From Marinobacter maroccanus (lineage in GTDB: Bacteria; Pseudomonadota; Gammaproteobacteria; Pseudomonadales; Oleiphilaceae): 64,000 bases of DNA. Both the position numbers and the translations under genes were made by a program. The notes beneath the pieces were generated by a model. The model was not told the DNA's origin. It saw only the letters and a list, made by a program, of their open reading frames with translations, and ran no database searches. Positions 47,090 through 55,576 of this stretch are shown here, in pieces. The stretch is from NCBI RefSeq assembly GCF_002933275.1, contig NZ_PSSX01000013.1:50784-114783 (forward strand), written 5' to 3'. Numbering within the stretch: the stretch's first letter is position 1; the number at the start of each line of letters is the position of its first letter.

Positions 47090-47983
47090 ATGGATCGCCT
47101 CTCTCAAATGGCTACGTTTGTCAAAGCCGTGGAGTTGGGATCTTTCAGTGCCGCTGCTGACGACCTCAAAATGTCCCCCCAACTGGTTGGCAAGCAGGTG
47201 AAGATGCTTGAGCAGCACCTGGGAGTCTCTCTGCTGAATCGCACGACACGTAGGCAGAGTCTCACCGATTTCGGCCGGACATTTTACCAGCGCGCAAAGA
47301 TGATCCTGGCAGATATGCAAGCTGCAGAGAGCTTAGCTGCTGAGGCCCGTGGTGCACCCAGCGGCCGCTTGCGGATCAACGCCCCCGTCACCTTTGGCAA
47401 TCATGCCCTGTCCCCGCGTCTTCTTGAGTACATGGTCAAATACCCACAGGTGTCACTGGACCTGACACTGTCGAACGAACTGGTCGACGTGGTTGATGAC
47501 GGTTACGATGCCGTGTTTCGGATCGGTGTGCTGCAAGACAGTGGCCTAAAGGCAATTCCGTTGGTGCCCTATCAGCTCGTTCTGTGCGCCGCTCCGTCCT
47601 ATCTGGAGAGGTGGCCCCCGATCAACACACCATGGGATCTCCAGCAACATGAATGCCTCGGCTTCGGCTACTCCGATGGTCGTTCGAGCTGGAGTTTTGA
47701 CGGTCCTGAGGGACGGATAGATGTACCAATTACAAGCCGATTAACCATTAATCAGGGTGACCCCTTACTGGCGGCCGCCGTAGCTGGACTAGGTGTTATT
47801 CTGCAGCCACTAGAATTAGTCGGGGAGGCGCTGAGAAATGGGACTCTTGTGAGGCTACTTGGTCAATATTCTGTGCCTGCGTCGCCGTTGCACATTTTAT
47901 ACACCCCAGACCGCCGGATGACTCCTAAACTACGCAGCTTCCTGGATTTCTCCGTAGTGACATTCGGAGATCGAAATAAATGA
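47090..47983 (+). CDS. LysR-family regulator
   Basis: The 297-residue protein starts MDRLSQMATFVKAVELGSFS and has the helix-turn-helix in AAADDLKMSPQLVGKQVKML. It belongs to the CrgA/DsdC-like LysR group often found beside oxidoreductases. The effector domain is complete. I chose the ATG at 47090 from family alignment; the longer frame from 47042 adds 16 atypical residues. It is divergent from the quinone oxidoreductase gene, its likely target. Confidence 0.88.
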   Translation: MDRLSQMATFVKAVELGSFSAAADDLKMSPQLVGKQVKMLEQHLGVSLLNRTTRRQSLTDFGRTFYQRAKMILADMQAAESLAAEARGAPSGRLRINAPVTFGNHALSPRLLEYMVKYPQVSLDLTLSNELVDVVDDGYDAVFRIGVLQDSGLKAIPLVPYQLVLCAAPSYLERWPPINTPWDLQQHECLGFGYSDGRSSWSFDGPEGRIDVPITSRLTINQGDPLLAAAVAGLGVILQPLELVGEALRNGTLVRLLGQYSVPASPLHILYTPDRRMTPKLRSFLDFSVVTFGDRNK

Positions 47984-48020
47984 TATTGATCTGGCTTGAT
48001 TCTCCTTGGGGCGGTCGACT

Positions 48021-48043
48021 CGGCTAAACAAAAGCGAACATTC
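48021..48043 (+). repeat. Dispersed hairpin repeat, right arm only
   Basis: CTAAACAAAAGCGAACATTC ending at 48043 is a perfect right arm. No left arm is recognisable upstream. Confidence 0.8.
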
Positions 48044-48119
48044 GTAGCGATGGTTGGAGTGATGAGGATGTGTTCATCCCCGGCAATGGCAAGTGGATTC
48101 CGCTGGCGATGACGGTGAA

Positions 48120-48415
48120 TTATCTGGCGAGGCCAAAACAGATCTGCGTGCGATTGCAGACGGAGACGGTGTTGATCAGGACGTCGACATTGATTGGGAT
48201 GGCGCCAAGCGTTTTTCTTAAGCTTGGCCGCCGCACCAACGGTGGTGAGATCCGCTGGCTCGACGTGACATTCGATGCGATGTGCTGAGCTCATCAGCCA
48301 GCTTTTTCAGGGCGTCAATTCGCCGAGCCGTTAAAACAAGGTTATCACCTTTCTTCGCGTATTCCTGGGCAAACACCTTGCCGAGACCACTTGAGGTGCC
48401 TGTGATGAGGGCCCA
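48120..48415 (-). pseudogene. Short-chain dehydrogenase, decayed N-terminal fragment
   Basis: On the minus strand the codons from about 48414 read ALITGTSSGLGKVFAQEYAK, the cofactor loop of an SDR protein. The frame continues past TARRIDALKKLADEL. After frame changes it reads IPINVDVLINTVSV, which matches the usual NNAG strand region. No start, no catalytic YxxxK and no C-terminal half are present, so this is a remnant. It lies between a LysR gene and a thioesterase gene. Confidence 0.7.
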
Positions 48416-48481
48416 TTACTTTATATCTCTCATACCGTCGGTTCTCCATGTGTCGGTTCAACTCCAGGCAACAACCAGATT

Positions 48482-48955
48482 TCAGGATTGGCGATCCATG
48501 ACGAGCAGGGTCGACGTTGCGGACGCCAGAAGTCGGTCATTGCCATCAACAAGACGCGCCTCCGCGAAGGCGGTGCGCCGGCCCATCGTGACCACGGATC
48601 CGATGGCTCGCACCGTACCGGTTTCGGTCGTCATGCCACGGTGGTAGGCGGTTTTAAGTTCCAGGGTCGTGTAAATCTGGTCAGCTCTGAGTTTTGAGTG
48701 GACGGCACAGCCACAAGCGCTGTCGAGCAACGTTGCGGCAAATCCGCCGTGTATGCTGCCGATGGGGTTATAGGCATGAGGGCCCGGTTCGGCTTCGAAA
48801 ACAGCGTGGCCGTCATCAACTTCGACAAGACGGAACTTGAGTGTTTCGCCAATCGGGGCGCCGTTCCCGTTAGCCAGCATTGCCTGGAGTTGTTCGAGCC
48901 CGCTAAGCTTGGGATGGATATTATTTACGTTCATAGAACCGCTCTCCTGAATCAA
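48482..48955 (-). CDS. PaaI-type hotdog thioesterase
   Basis: The 157-residue protein has the hotdog-fold pattern NPIGSIHGGFAATLLDSACG, in which the HGG and following acidic residue form the PaaI-type active site. It probably hydrolyses acyl- or aromatic-CoA thioesters. An internal ATG seven codons downstream (MNVNNIHPK) is an alternative start with AGGAGAGCGGTTCT before it. No operon partner is evident, since the SDR neighbour is decayed. Confidence 0.85.
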   Translation of the reverse strand: MIQESGSMNVNNIHPKLSGLEQLQAMLANGNGAPIGETLKFRLVEVDDGHAVFEAEPGPHAYNPIGSIHGGFAATLLDSACGCAVHSKLRADQIYTTLELKTAYHRGMTTETGTVRAIGSVVTMGRRTAFAEARLVDGNDRLLASATSTLLVMDRQS

Positions 48956-49285
48956 TGAAAGGCCTATTTGTTAACGCGCTTGAGCAACAGAATGCTGCGC
49001 GTTTCCAACAAAGGCGACTTAAAAACATGCTGATGACAACTTTCCTTTGGCGTGACCGGATTCGACACAGTTGAAAGCCTCTTTGGTCCAAGCGAAAAGA
49101 AACGTTCGATCGAACATCGGGCGAATCGAGTCGTCGCTCTCTTGTAGAGATCGATAACGAATGCCTTCATGAAAGTGCACGGATCTGTCGGCGCTCGTGG
49201 CCCGCGGCAGAAGATTGCGCGCGAAATTTTAGTTCACAAGCTCAAAACTGGCGCGCATTAACCCTTCCTTTTCAGTGTCTGACTG
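48956..49285. other. Intergenic stretch, possible degraded gene
   Basis: A minus-strand frame at 48964-49170 starts MKAFVIDLYKRATTRF. The first residues resemble the start of quinone oxidoreductases, but nothing after them fits, so it may be a relic. No repeat copy was seen. Confidence 0.35.
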
Positions 49286-49870
49286 CTACTGGAGGGCTTT
49301 TTCCACCCAGTCCAACCGATCCTGACCAAAGAACATTTCGTTCTCAACAAAGCAGGTAGGTGCGCCAAAAACGCCCCGAGAAACCGCTTCCTCTGTTGTC
49401 TGCTTAAGGCGTTCCTTCACCTCCGGGTTATTCCAGAGGGTCAGCACTTCGGATGGATCAAACTCCGCATCACTGAGCACCTCAGACACAACCTCCGGGT
49501 CGTTAAGATTCTTCTTGTTCACCCAGAGAGCGGCAAAGATGATGGAGAGGTAGTCCTGAAATCGTGGGCTATGGAGGTAACAGGTAGCTCCACGCATCAG
49601 TTGGAGGGTATTGATCGGGAAGTGTGGATTGAACTCAAACCGGACGTCGTATGCTTTGGCGAAGCGATCAAAATCCACCGCTGTGTATCGCCCTTTGGCG
49701 GGAATAGTCATCGGGGACTGATTGCCAGTCGCCTTGAATACACCGCCCAAAAGCATGGGCTTCCAGTTGATCGTGGCGTTGTGCCGGTCTGCCAGAGCAG
49801 GCAACTGTGTCCAGGCAAGGTAGCTGGCAGGGCTGCCAACGTCGAAGTATACGTCAATGGTTTTGCTCAT
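49286..49870 (-). CDS. DsbA-family 2-hydroxychromene-2-carboxylate isomerase-like protein
   Basis: The 194-residue protein has the kappa-GST/DsbA fold; IDVYFDVGSPASYLAWTQL at the start and GVFGAPTCFVENEMFFGQDR near the end are typical. The family uses glutathione and isomerises aromatic ring-cleavage intermediates, though many members act on unknown substrates. I chose the ATG at 49870 because AAGGA lies before it. It follows the SDR gene by 13 bp and is probably cotranscribed with it. Confidence 0.87.
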   Translation of the reverse strand: MSKTIDVYFDVGSPASYLAWTQLPALADRHNATINWKPMLLGGVFKATGNQSPMTIPAKGRYTAVDFDRFAKAYDVRFEFNPHFPINTLQLMRGATCYLHSPRFQDYLSIIFAALWVNKKNLNDPEVVSEVLSDAEFDPSEVLTLWNNPEVKERLKQTTEEAVSRGVFGAPTCFVENEMFFGQDRLDWVEKALQ

Positions 49871-49883
49871 GATTTTGTCCTTC

Positions 49884-50624
49884 TCAGAAAGTTTCCATCC
49901 AGGGGCGCAGGTCCAGCTCGTGCGTCCAGGCGTCCCGGGGCTGGCAGTGGATTTGCCAGTACTGTTCTGCGATGTGCTCGGGATTGAGTATGCCGTCCTG
50001 CTCCTTTCGGGCGTACATGTCGGGGAAATTGTCCCGGATGAAGTCAGTATCAATTGCACCGTCGATAATCGGGTGGGCAACGTGAATGCCTTTAGGGCCA
50101 AGTTCTCTGGCCATACTCTGTCCCAGTGCGCGCAGGGCGAATTTGGCCCCTGAAAATGCGCTGAAACCGCTGCCTCCGCGAAGTGAAGCGGTTGCGCCGG
50201 TGAAAATGATGGTGCCTTTGTTTCTTGGCAGCATGGCTTTGGCGGCCTCTCGGCCGGCCAGAAACCCGGCTAGAGCGGCCATTTCCCAGACCTTCCTGTA
50301 TACACGTTCGGTAGTCTCCGTGATCGAATAACGGACATTGGCGCCGATGTTGAAGACCATGACTTCAATGTTGCCAATCTGTTGCTCTACATGCTTGAAC
50401 AGCTCAACCATGGCATCTTCGTCACGGGCGTCGCATCCAAACCCGTGAGCCTGCCCACCCTCGGCTTCGATAGACTCCAACAGCGAGTCCAGTGCTTCCC
50501 GGTGACGGCGTGTAACCACGGTGATATAACCTTCCCGGGCAAACCGCTGGGCAATGGCCCCGCCGGTTGCATCGCCAGCACCAATAACGACCGCTACGGG
50601 GGGCCTCTTTTGTGATTCGTTCAT
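49884..50624 (-). CDS. Short-chain dehydrogenase/reductase
   Basis: The 246-residue protein has the SDR fold with an unusual cofactor loop (VVIGAGDATGGAIAQRFA, instead of TGxxxGxG) and VMVFNIGAN in place of the NNAG strand. The usual YxxxK is replaced by FSGAKFALRAL, so the catalytic tyrosine is missing (Phe is two residues before Ser). It may have altered or no dehydrogenase activity, as in some classical-SDR relatives. It is divergent from the HxlR gene, whose operators lie between them. Confidence 0.85.
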   Translation of the reverse strand: MNESQKRPPVAVVIGAGDATGGAIAQRFAREGYITVVTRRHREALDSLLESIEAEGGQAHGFGCDARDEDAMVELFKHVEQQIGNIEVMVFNIGANVRYSITETTERVYRKVWEMAALAGFLAGREAAKAMLPRNKGTIIFTGATASLRGGSGFSAFSGAKFALRALGQSMARELGPKGIHVAHPIIDGAIDTDFIRDNFPDMYARKEQDGILNPEHIAEQYWQIHCQPRDAWTHELDLRPWMETF

Positions 50625-50637
50625 GCCGCTTCTCCTG

Positions 50638-50682
50638 GGTTCTTTTTTGGAACCTGAATAGGTTGAGTTCCTTTTTGGAACC
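50638..50682. promoter_or_regulatory. Two tandem palindromes in the SDR/HxlR intergenic region
   Basis: GGTTC-T6-GGAACC at 50638-50654 and GTTCC-T5-GGAAC at 50667-50681 are two near copies of one palindrome, centre-to-centre about 28 bp. They lie between the divergent promoters and are likely HxlR operators. Confidence 0.65.
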
Positions 50683-50724
50683 TGTCAAGTTATTCTTCCC
50701 GGGCGTATGGAGGAGGTGAGTGCT

Positions 50725-51216
50725 ATGAAGTGGGATGATCTGGACAAACAGCCATGTTCGTTGGCCCGAGCCCTGTCCGTGGTTGGAGACCGATGGACCC
50801 TGGTGATACTGCGGGATTGCTTTCTGGGTGTGCGGCGTTTCGATGACCTTGAAAAACGCCTGGGTATTACCCGCCATGTGCTGGCAGACCGCCTGAAGAA
50901 GTTGGTGGAGCACGGTGTTCTGTACAAGACTCCCTATCAGCAGAAACCGGTTCGGGAAGAATACCGGCTAACAGAGAAAGGGCTGGCACTTCACCCAGTT
51001 GTCATGGCGTTGGTTCATTGGGGTGACCAGCATATGGCAGATGAGCGCGGGGCGCCGATCGTCCACGTGCACAAGCAGTGTGGTCAGTTTATGCAGCCTG
51101 TGACTGTGTGTTCCTGTTGCGGCGAGCCGGTGACTGCACGGGATATCCGGGTTGAGGTGGGCTCCGGGTGGCAGGATCGTTCGAGTGAGTTGATACCTGA
51201 AAAAGACTGTTGCTAA
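50725..51216 (+). CDS. HxlR-family transcriptional regulator
   Basis: The 163-residue protein has the HxlR winged helix with PCSLARALSVVGDRWTLVIL at the start, where the cysteine is the redox or electrophile-sensing residue in related proteins. The C-terminal tail has a CSCCGEPV motif and ends in DCC, which could bind metal. AGGAGG lies eight bases before the ATG at 50725, so that start is preferred over ATG 50707. It probably represses the SDR-isomerase operon. Confidence 0.88.
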   Translation: MKWDDLDKQPCSLARALSVVGDRWTLVILRDCFLGVRRFDDLEKRLGITRHVLADRLKKLVEHGVLYKTPYQQKPVREEYRLTEKGLALHPVVMALVHWGDQHMADERGAPIVHVHKQCGQFMQPVTVCSCCGEPVTARDIRVEVGSGWQDRSSELIPEKDCC

Positions 51217-51319
51217 TCATGACGGGTTTCGTTGGTATTTTCGGGGAACCTCACATTTACTGGGTTAGAGCTCAATTGGATAAAGCTCAATTTCTCCAGG
51301 GAACTGTTGGTCTATCCGC

Positions 51320-51340
51320 CTAACTGTCCGCTTTGCGACC
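51320..51340 (+). repeat. Dispersed hairpin repeat, left arm only
   Basis: TAACTGTCCGCTTTGCGACC at 51321-51340 is a left arm with two changes, preceded by TTGGTCTATC as at 28021. No right arm follows. A different inverted repeat begins eight bases later. Confidence 0.75.
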
Positions 51341-51347
51341 CTTCGGA

Positions 51348-51396
51348 ATCCCGAGTAACCGAAGGACAAGCGCTGCGTCTTAGAGTTACTCGGGAT
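51348..51396. repeat. Perfect 12-bp inverted repeat near TonB receptor stop
   Basis: ATCCCGAGTAAC (51348) and GTTACTCGGGAT (51385) are exact complements with a 25-base loop. It lies just past the TonB receptor stop at 51405 and may act as a transcript end, but no T run follows on either strand. Confidence 0.5.
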
Positions 51397-51404
51397 ATCT
51401 TTAC

Positions 51405-53546
51405 TTACCAGTTATAACTCAGAGTTGCAGTGATTTTCCGGCCAGGATTGTAATAATCAGCAGTGCCAGAACCGACGACGTGCTGCTCGTCAAGCAGATT
51501 GCTGACGTTTACAGAAAGCTCGGTCGCTTTTGCGAGCTGATAGGCGAAGGCTGCGTCAAAGAGCGTGGCAGCCTCACTTTTGGCTGTGTTGGCGGCATTG
51601 AAGTAATAGGAGCCGATATACCGGGCGCCCAGCCCAAAGCTCATACCCATGTCCGCCAGGGTATAGTAACTCCAGAGTGAGGCCGTATGTTGCGGCGCGA
51701 CAGCGAATTCGTTGCCTTCAATAACCGTGCCGTCCCTTAGCGGATTACTGCGAACAACCTCTGAATCCATATAGGAATACCCGCCCGTCAGATCCAAGTT
51801 GTCGGTCAGCTCAGCCCTAGCTTCCAGATCCAGGCCACGCACCCGGGACTCGCCAATGGTTTCACTTTCGATGGTTCCATCAGATTGGACAACCCGGATG
51901 CTGACATCCTTTTTGGTCAAGTCGTACACGGCCGCTGAGAAGAGGGCGTTGATAGCAATGGGAGAATACTTCACGCCCAGCTCATACTGTTCACCGCGCT
52001 CAGGCTTCACTCCGATCGAAGGCGGCGCAACGGATTCAACCACGCTCACGTAGGTCGAAAACTCATCGTTGACTTTGAAGGTCAATGCGCCCCGAGCCGA
52101 AGTTTCTGAGAAGTCGTCTGATTCGGTGAGTCCGCTCATGTTTGTGCTGGACAAGTCCAGTGAATCGTTACGAAGCCCGGCGGTCACGATATAGCGGTCG
52201 TAAAACGCCAGGTTCTGTGTCAGAAAGACCGATTTGGTCTTGTAGTCCTGCTCATTGTCGCTGTAGACGTTAAGGTTGCTCGGGCCGCCGCTATAGACAG
52301 GGTTCGCCACATCGATCGAACTCGCATTTCCGTAAAACGAACTGTCCTCGCTTGACGCATCGCGATATTCGACACCGACCAACGTGCTGCTGTCGACACG
52401 ATCGAAACGGGCGTCGTATTGCACAATGGCATTACCAATCAACTCTCGGGCCTGGCTGTTGGTTCCGAAATAATCCCGCTCAACAACCGTACCTGTTCGC
52501 CCGGCGAAGTCCGTCAGATAGACGTAACCGAAGTCGTCACTCAGATCACTGTAACGCAGGTTGCCCCGAAGGGTCAGCCCATTGTTGAAATCATGCGTGA
52601 GGAGTGTGGTCACGCTGGTGCGCTCCACGTCATGGTAGTTGAAGCTGGGTTCACCGAAGAAACTGCTGCGATCGTATTCCCGGTCCAGAGGATAGCCACC
52701 ACTGTTCGGCGTATTGTCGCGGTTCAGATAATCGACGATCAGCGTAGCCGATGTATAGGCTGTCGGCTCCCAGGTCAGGCCACCCATCACAAACTGGTCG
52801 TCATCTTTGGAATAATCGTACTCGCGTTCGCTGTCCTTGACCTTACCGGTGAAGCGATAGGCAAGCGTTTCGCGATCATTGAGAGCGCCCCCGGTATCAA
52901 GGCCGGCCTCTTTATGATCAAACGAGCCGTACCGCACGTAACCTTCGCCGAAACGCTCAAACTTTGGCTGCTTGCTCACGAAGTTTACCGACCCGCCCGG
53001 GTCTGCCGGGCCGAACAGTGTAGAATTGGCGCCGCGCAGGACTTCAACTCGCTCATAGGCGTACGGCTCTTCGCGGACGCCGCGCATGGAGCCAAGTGTC
53101 AGGCCGTCACGATAGGTCGTCGCCTGAAACCCGCGAATCTTGAAATAATCATTACGGTCGTCCGTCCCGTAAAAGTCGGTAACTATCCCCGGTGAGTATT
53201 GCAACACTTCCTCAGTGGTCGTCGCGTTCCGTTGCTCGATTTCTTTCTCTGTAATGACTGAGACAGAAGCGGGCGTATCAAGGAGGCTGGTGGCCACTTT
53301 ACCGCCCACCCAGAGTTCCTGCGCAACAACACTGTTGGCGTCGTCATCGGCGGGAGCCTGAGCATTTACAATCAGAGGGGTGAGCCGGAACACCTCCTCT
53401 TCACTGGTCTTATTACTTTCATCTTGCGCATTCGCGCTCATTGGAAAAACGACCAGAGGGCCGCAGCACACAAAGGCGGCGGCTGCGCGCTGCCACCCTT
53501 TGCGGGACGCACCAGCCGGGGTCTTGCTATGAGTCATATTTGACAT
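51405..53546 (-). CDS. TonB-dependent ferric siderophore receptor
   Basis: The 713-residue protein has a long signal peptide, a TonB-box-like segment (LTPLIVNAQ), a plug domain (SVSVITEKEIEQRNATTTEE and VRGFQATTYRDGL) and a 22-strand barrel ending in aromatic W (SYNW). It groups with the FhuA/FhuE-type siderophore receptors. It brings an iron-siderophore complex across the outer membrane. A Fur-like box lies at 53645-53663. The ABC importer genes are immediately upstream on the same strand. Confidence 0.93.
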   Translation of the reverse strand: MSNMTHSKTPAGASRKGWQRAAAAFVCCGPLVVFPMSANAQDESNKTSEEEVFRLTPLIVNAQAPADDDANSVVAQELWVGGKVATSLLDTPASVSVITEKEIEQRNATTTEEVLQYSPGIVTDFYGTDDRNDYFKIRGFQATTYRDGLTLGSMRGVREEPYAYERVEVLRGANSTLFGPADPGGSVNFVSKQPKFERFGEGYVRYGSFDHKEAGLDTGGALNDRETLAYRFTGKVKDSEREYDYSKDDDQFVMGGLTWEPTAYTSATLIVDYLNRDNTPNSGGYPLDREYDRSSFFGEPSFNYHDVERTSVTTLLTHDFNNGLTLRGNLRYSDLSDDFGYVYLTDFAGRTGTVVERDYFGTNSQARELIGNAIVQYDARFDRVDSSTLVGVEYRDASSEDSSFYGNASSIDVANPVYSGGPSNLNVYSDNEQDYKTKSVFLTQNLAFYDRYIVTAGLRNDSLDLSSTNMSGLTESDDFSETSARGALTFKVNDEFSTYVSVVESVAPPSIGVKPERGEQYELGVKYSPIAINALFSAAVYDLTKKDVSIRVVQSDGTIESETIGESRVRGLDLEARAELTDNLDLTGGYSYMDSEVVRSNPLRDGTVIEGNEFAVAPQHTASLWSYYTLADMGMSFGLGARYIGSYYFNAANTAKSEAATLFDAAFAYQLAKATELSVNVSNLLDEQHVVGSGTADYYNPGRKITATLSYNW

Positions 53547-53644
53547 CCTTGATGGTTAGAAGTCTCAGCCACTCGCCGTCTTATTCTTGTTACGAGTTGT
53601 TGTTACAAGAATTTTATATTCTCTGTTGGCAGAATCTTGATGTC

Positions 53645-53663
53645 AATGCGAATCTAACTCATT
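53645..53663. promoter_or_regulatory. Probable Fur box
   Basis: Read on the minus strand, AATGAGTTAGATTCGCATT matches 12 of 18 defined bases of the classic 19-bp Fur box. It lies about 100 bp before the receptor start, consistent with iron repression. Confidence 0.6.
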
Positions 53664-53708
53664 TATTTTACTATGCGCAGATCTGGCGTGAATGCCGTCC
53701 TGATGGAC

Positions 53709-54536
53709 TCAGACCTTATGAGATTCCGGTCGACCCTCCGCCAACCGATGGCGTCCAATTGGCAACATCATGGGTGAACCCGAAATCGGATCCCGGACAA
53801 CCTGGCTCCGCAGGCCAAAAACGGAAAGAATGGTCTCTTCATTGAGGACATCCTCGGGTTGACCATGGGCATACAATCGTCCTTTTGCCATTGCAACGAG
53901 GTGGTCGGAATAACGCGCGGCCAGATTGAGATCATGAAGGACCATAATGATGGTGATACTGCGTCGGTGGTTCAGATCTGTGAGCAGATCCAGCACCTCC
54001 ACCTGATGGCTGACATCCAGAAAAGTGGTTGGCTCATCCAGCAGCAACACATCCGTTTCTTGTGCCAGCGCCATCGCGATCCAGACCCGCTGCCGTTGTC
54101 CGCCCGAGAGCTCATCCACTTCCCTGTCGGCCAGATCAGCGGTTTTCGTCACTTCCAACGCATTGGCTACGGCTTCGTCGTCACGCGGGCTCCAGCGAGA
54201 CATCAGTCCGTGATGAGGGTGGCGACCACGGCTGACCAGATCGGCAACGGTGATTCCTTCAGGGGTCACCGGTGACTGCGGTAACAGGCCCAGCGTGCGG
54301 GCCAGTTCGCGGGTCGGGCACTGATGCACGGATTTACCATCTAGCAAGACTTGCCCCCTGCTGGGCGCCAACAATCGGGACATGGTTCGCAGTAGCGTCG
54401 ACTTGCCACAGGCATTGGCTCCGACAATCGAGGTGATGCGGCCGGGAACAATGGCCAGATCAAGCCCATCGAGAATCGTGCGATCGCCGTAACCGGCGGA
54501 CAGGTTTTCAACAATCAGACGATGTGTGTCGGTCAC
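53709..54536 (-). CDS. Ferric siderophore ABC transporter, ATP-binding protein (FecE-like)
   Basis: The 275-residue ATPase has Walker A GANACGKST near residue 40, signature LSGGQRQRV, Walker B DVLLLDEP and VLHDLNLAARY. It powers uptake of ferric siderophore through the two permeases upstream. I chose the GTG at 54536 because it overlaps the permease stop as GTGA; longer frames run into the permease gene. It is the last gene of the four-gene importer operon. Confidence 0.92.
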   Translation of the reverse strand: MTDTHRLIVENLSAGYGDRTILDGLDLAIVPGRITSIVGANACGKSTLLRTMSRLLAPSRGQVLLDGKSVHQCPTRELARTLGLLPQSPVTPEGITVADLVSRGRHPHHGLMSRWSPRDDEAVANALEVTKTADLADREVDELSGGQRQRVWIAMALAQETDVLLLDEPTTFLDVSHQVEVLDLLTDLNHRRSITIIMVLHDLNLAARYSDHLVAMAKGRLYAHGQPEDVLNEETILSVFGLRSQVVRDPISGSPMMLPIGRHRLAEGRPESHKV

Positions 54537-55576
54537 AGTGAGCCTCCTTTTCGGTTCACCCGGATAATCAGATAGATCAGATAGGGGGCGCCGAGGGCGC
54601 CGGTGATTACACCGACCGGATACCGGCTTGGCAACAGGAACTGCCCGATGTAATCGCCGATCAGGACCAGGGCCGCGCCGATCAGTGCGGAAGGAATCAG
54701 AAGCGACCCGTTCGTGCCGACAATACGCGCTGCGATTGGCCCTGAGAGAAAGGCGACAAAAGCGATGGGGCCGGTCACTGCGGTTGCAACGGCAATCATG
54801 CCAACTGCACAAACCATAATGGTGATGCGAGTCAGGTTGACCCGGACACCGAGCGCCGAAGCCGCGTCATTACCCATGCGAAGGGCTTCAAGGTCGCGCC
54901 CCCGGGATAGCAAAATGCCACCAAAAGACAGGAGCGCCACCAGCACGGGCACAGCTTGTTCCAGTTGCGCCGCGTTGACGCTGCCGGTCAGCCAGCGCAT
55001 GGCTTCCTGCAAATCCCATTCAGGAGCGCGGGCCAGGATATAAGCGATGAAACTTTCGATCATCGCGGCTACGCCAATGCCGATGAGGATGAGTCGTGTG
55101 CCTGCCACGCCGTTCTTGAAGGAAAGCCCATAAACCAGCAGAGCAACTCCGAGCCCAGCAATCACTGCAAACACCGACACCGCCGCACCGTTCATCTGCA
55201 GAACTACTATGGCAAAAACGGCGGCGGCACTTGCGCCGGAACTGACACCTATAATATCCGGGCTTGCCAACGGATTACGCAGCATGATCTGGAAGGCCAC
55301 GCCACCCAGCCCAAAACTCATACCCACCAGCACCGACAAAACCGCCCGGGGCAGACGCAAATGCTCAACCGTAAAGCTGGCGCCGGGGACCTTCTCTCCC
55401 ATCAAAACGCGCAGCACATCCTGGGGTGGTGTAAAGGACTGGCCCAGCATCAGTGTCAGGGCAACGACGGCGATCACAATCAATGCGAATACGGCGACGA
55501 TGCTATACCAGGTTCGGGCTCGGCGCTGCCGTCCCGCCTGGACCTGGCTGAGGATTCGGTTATCGCCTGCCATCAT
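54533..55576 (-). CDS. Ferric siderophore ABC transporter permease (FecD-like)
   Basis: The 347-residue protein has about nine or ten membrane segments and the FecCD pattern (LRLPRAVLSVLVGMSFGLGG, LASPDIIGVSSGASAAAVFA). It forms the inner-membrane channel with the second permease. It overlaps both neighbours by four bases, so translation of the operon is tightly coupled. Confidence 0.92.
   Translation of the reverse strand: MMAGDNRILSQVQAGRQRRARTWYSIVAVFALIVIAVVALTLMLGQSFTPPQDVLRVLMGEKVPGASFTVEHLRLPRAVLSVLVGMSFGLGGVAFQIMLRNPLASPDIIGVSSGASAAAVFAIVVLQMNGAAVSVFAVIAGLGVALLVYGLSFKNGVAGTRLILIGIGVAAMIESFIAYILARAPEWDLQEAMRWLTGSVNAAQLEQAVPVLVALLSFGGILLSRGRDLEALRMGNDAASALGVRVNLTRITIMVCAVGMIAVATAVTGPIAFVAFLSGPIAARIVGTNGSLLIPSALIGAALVLIGDYIGQFLLPSRYPVGVITGALGAPYLIYLIIRVNRKGGSL

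Noticed and set aside
48964..49170. Quinone oxidoreductase pseudogene starting MKAFVID
   Set aside because: Only the first seven residues resemble the family; the rest does not fit in any frame.
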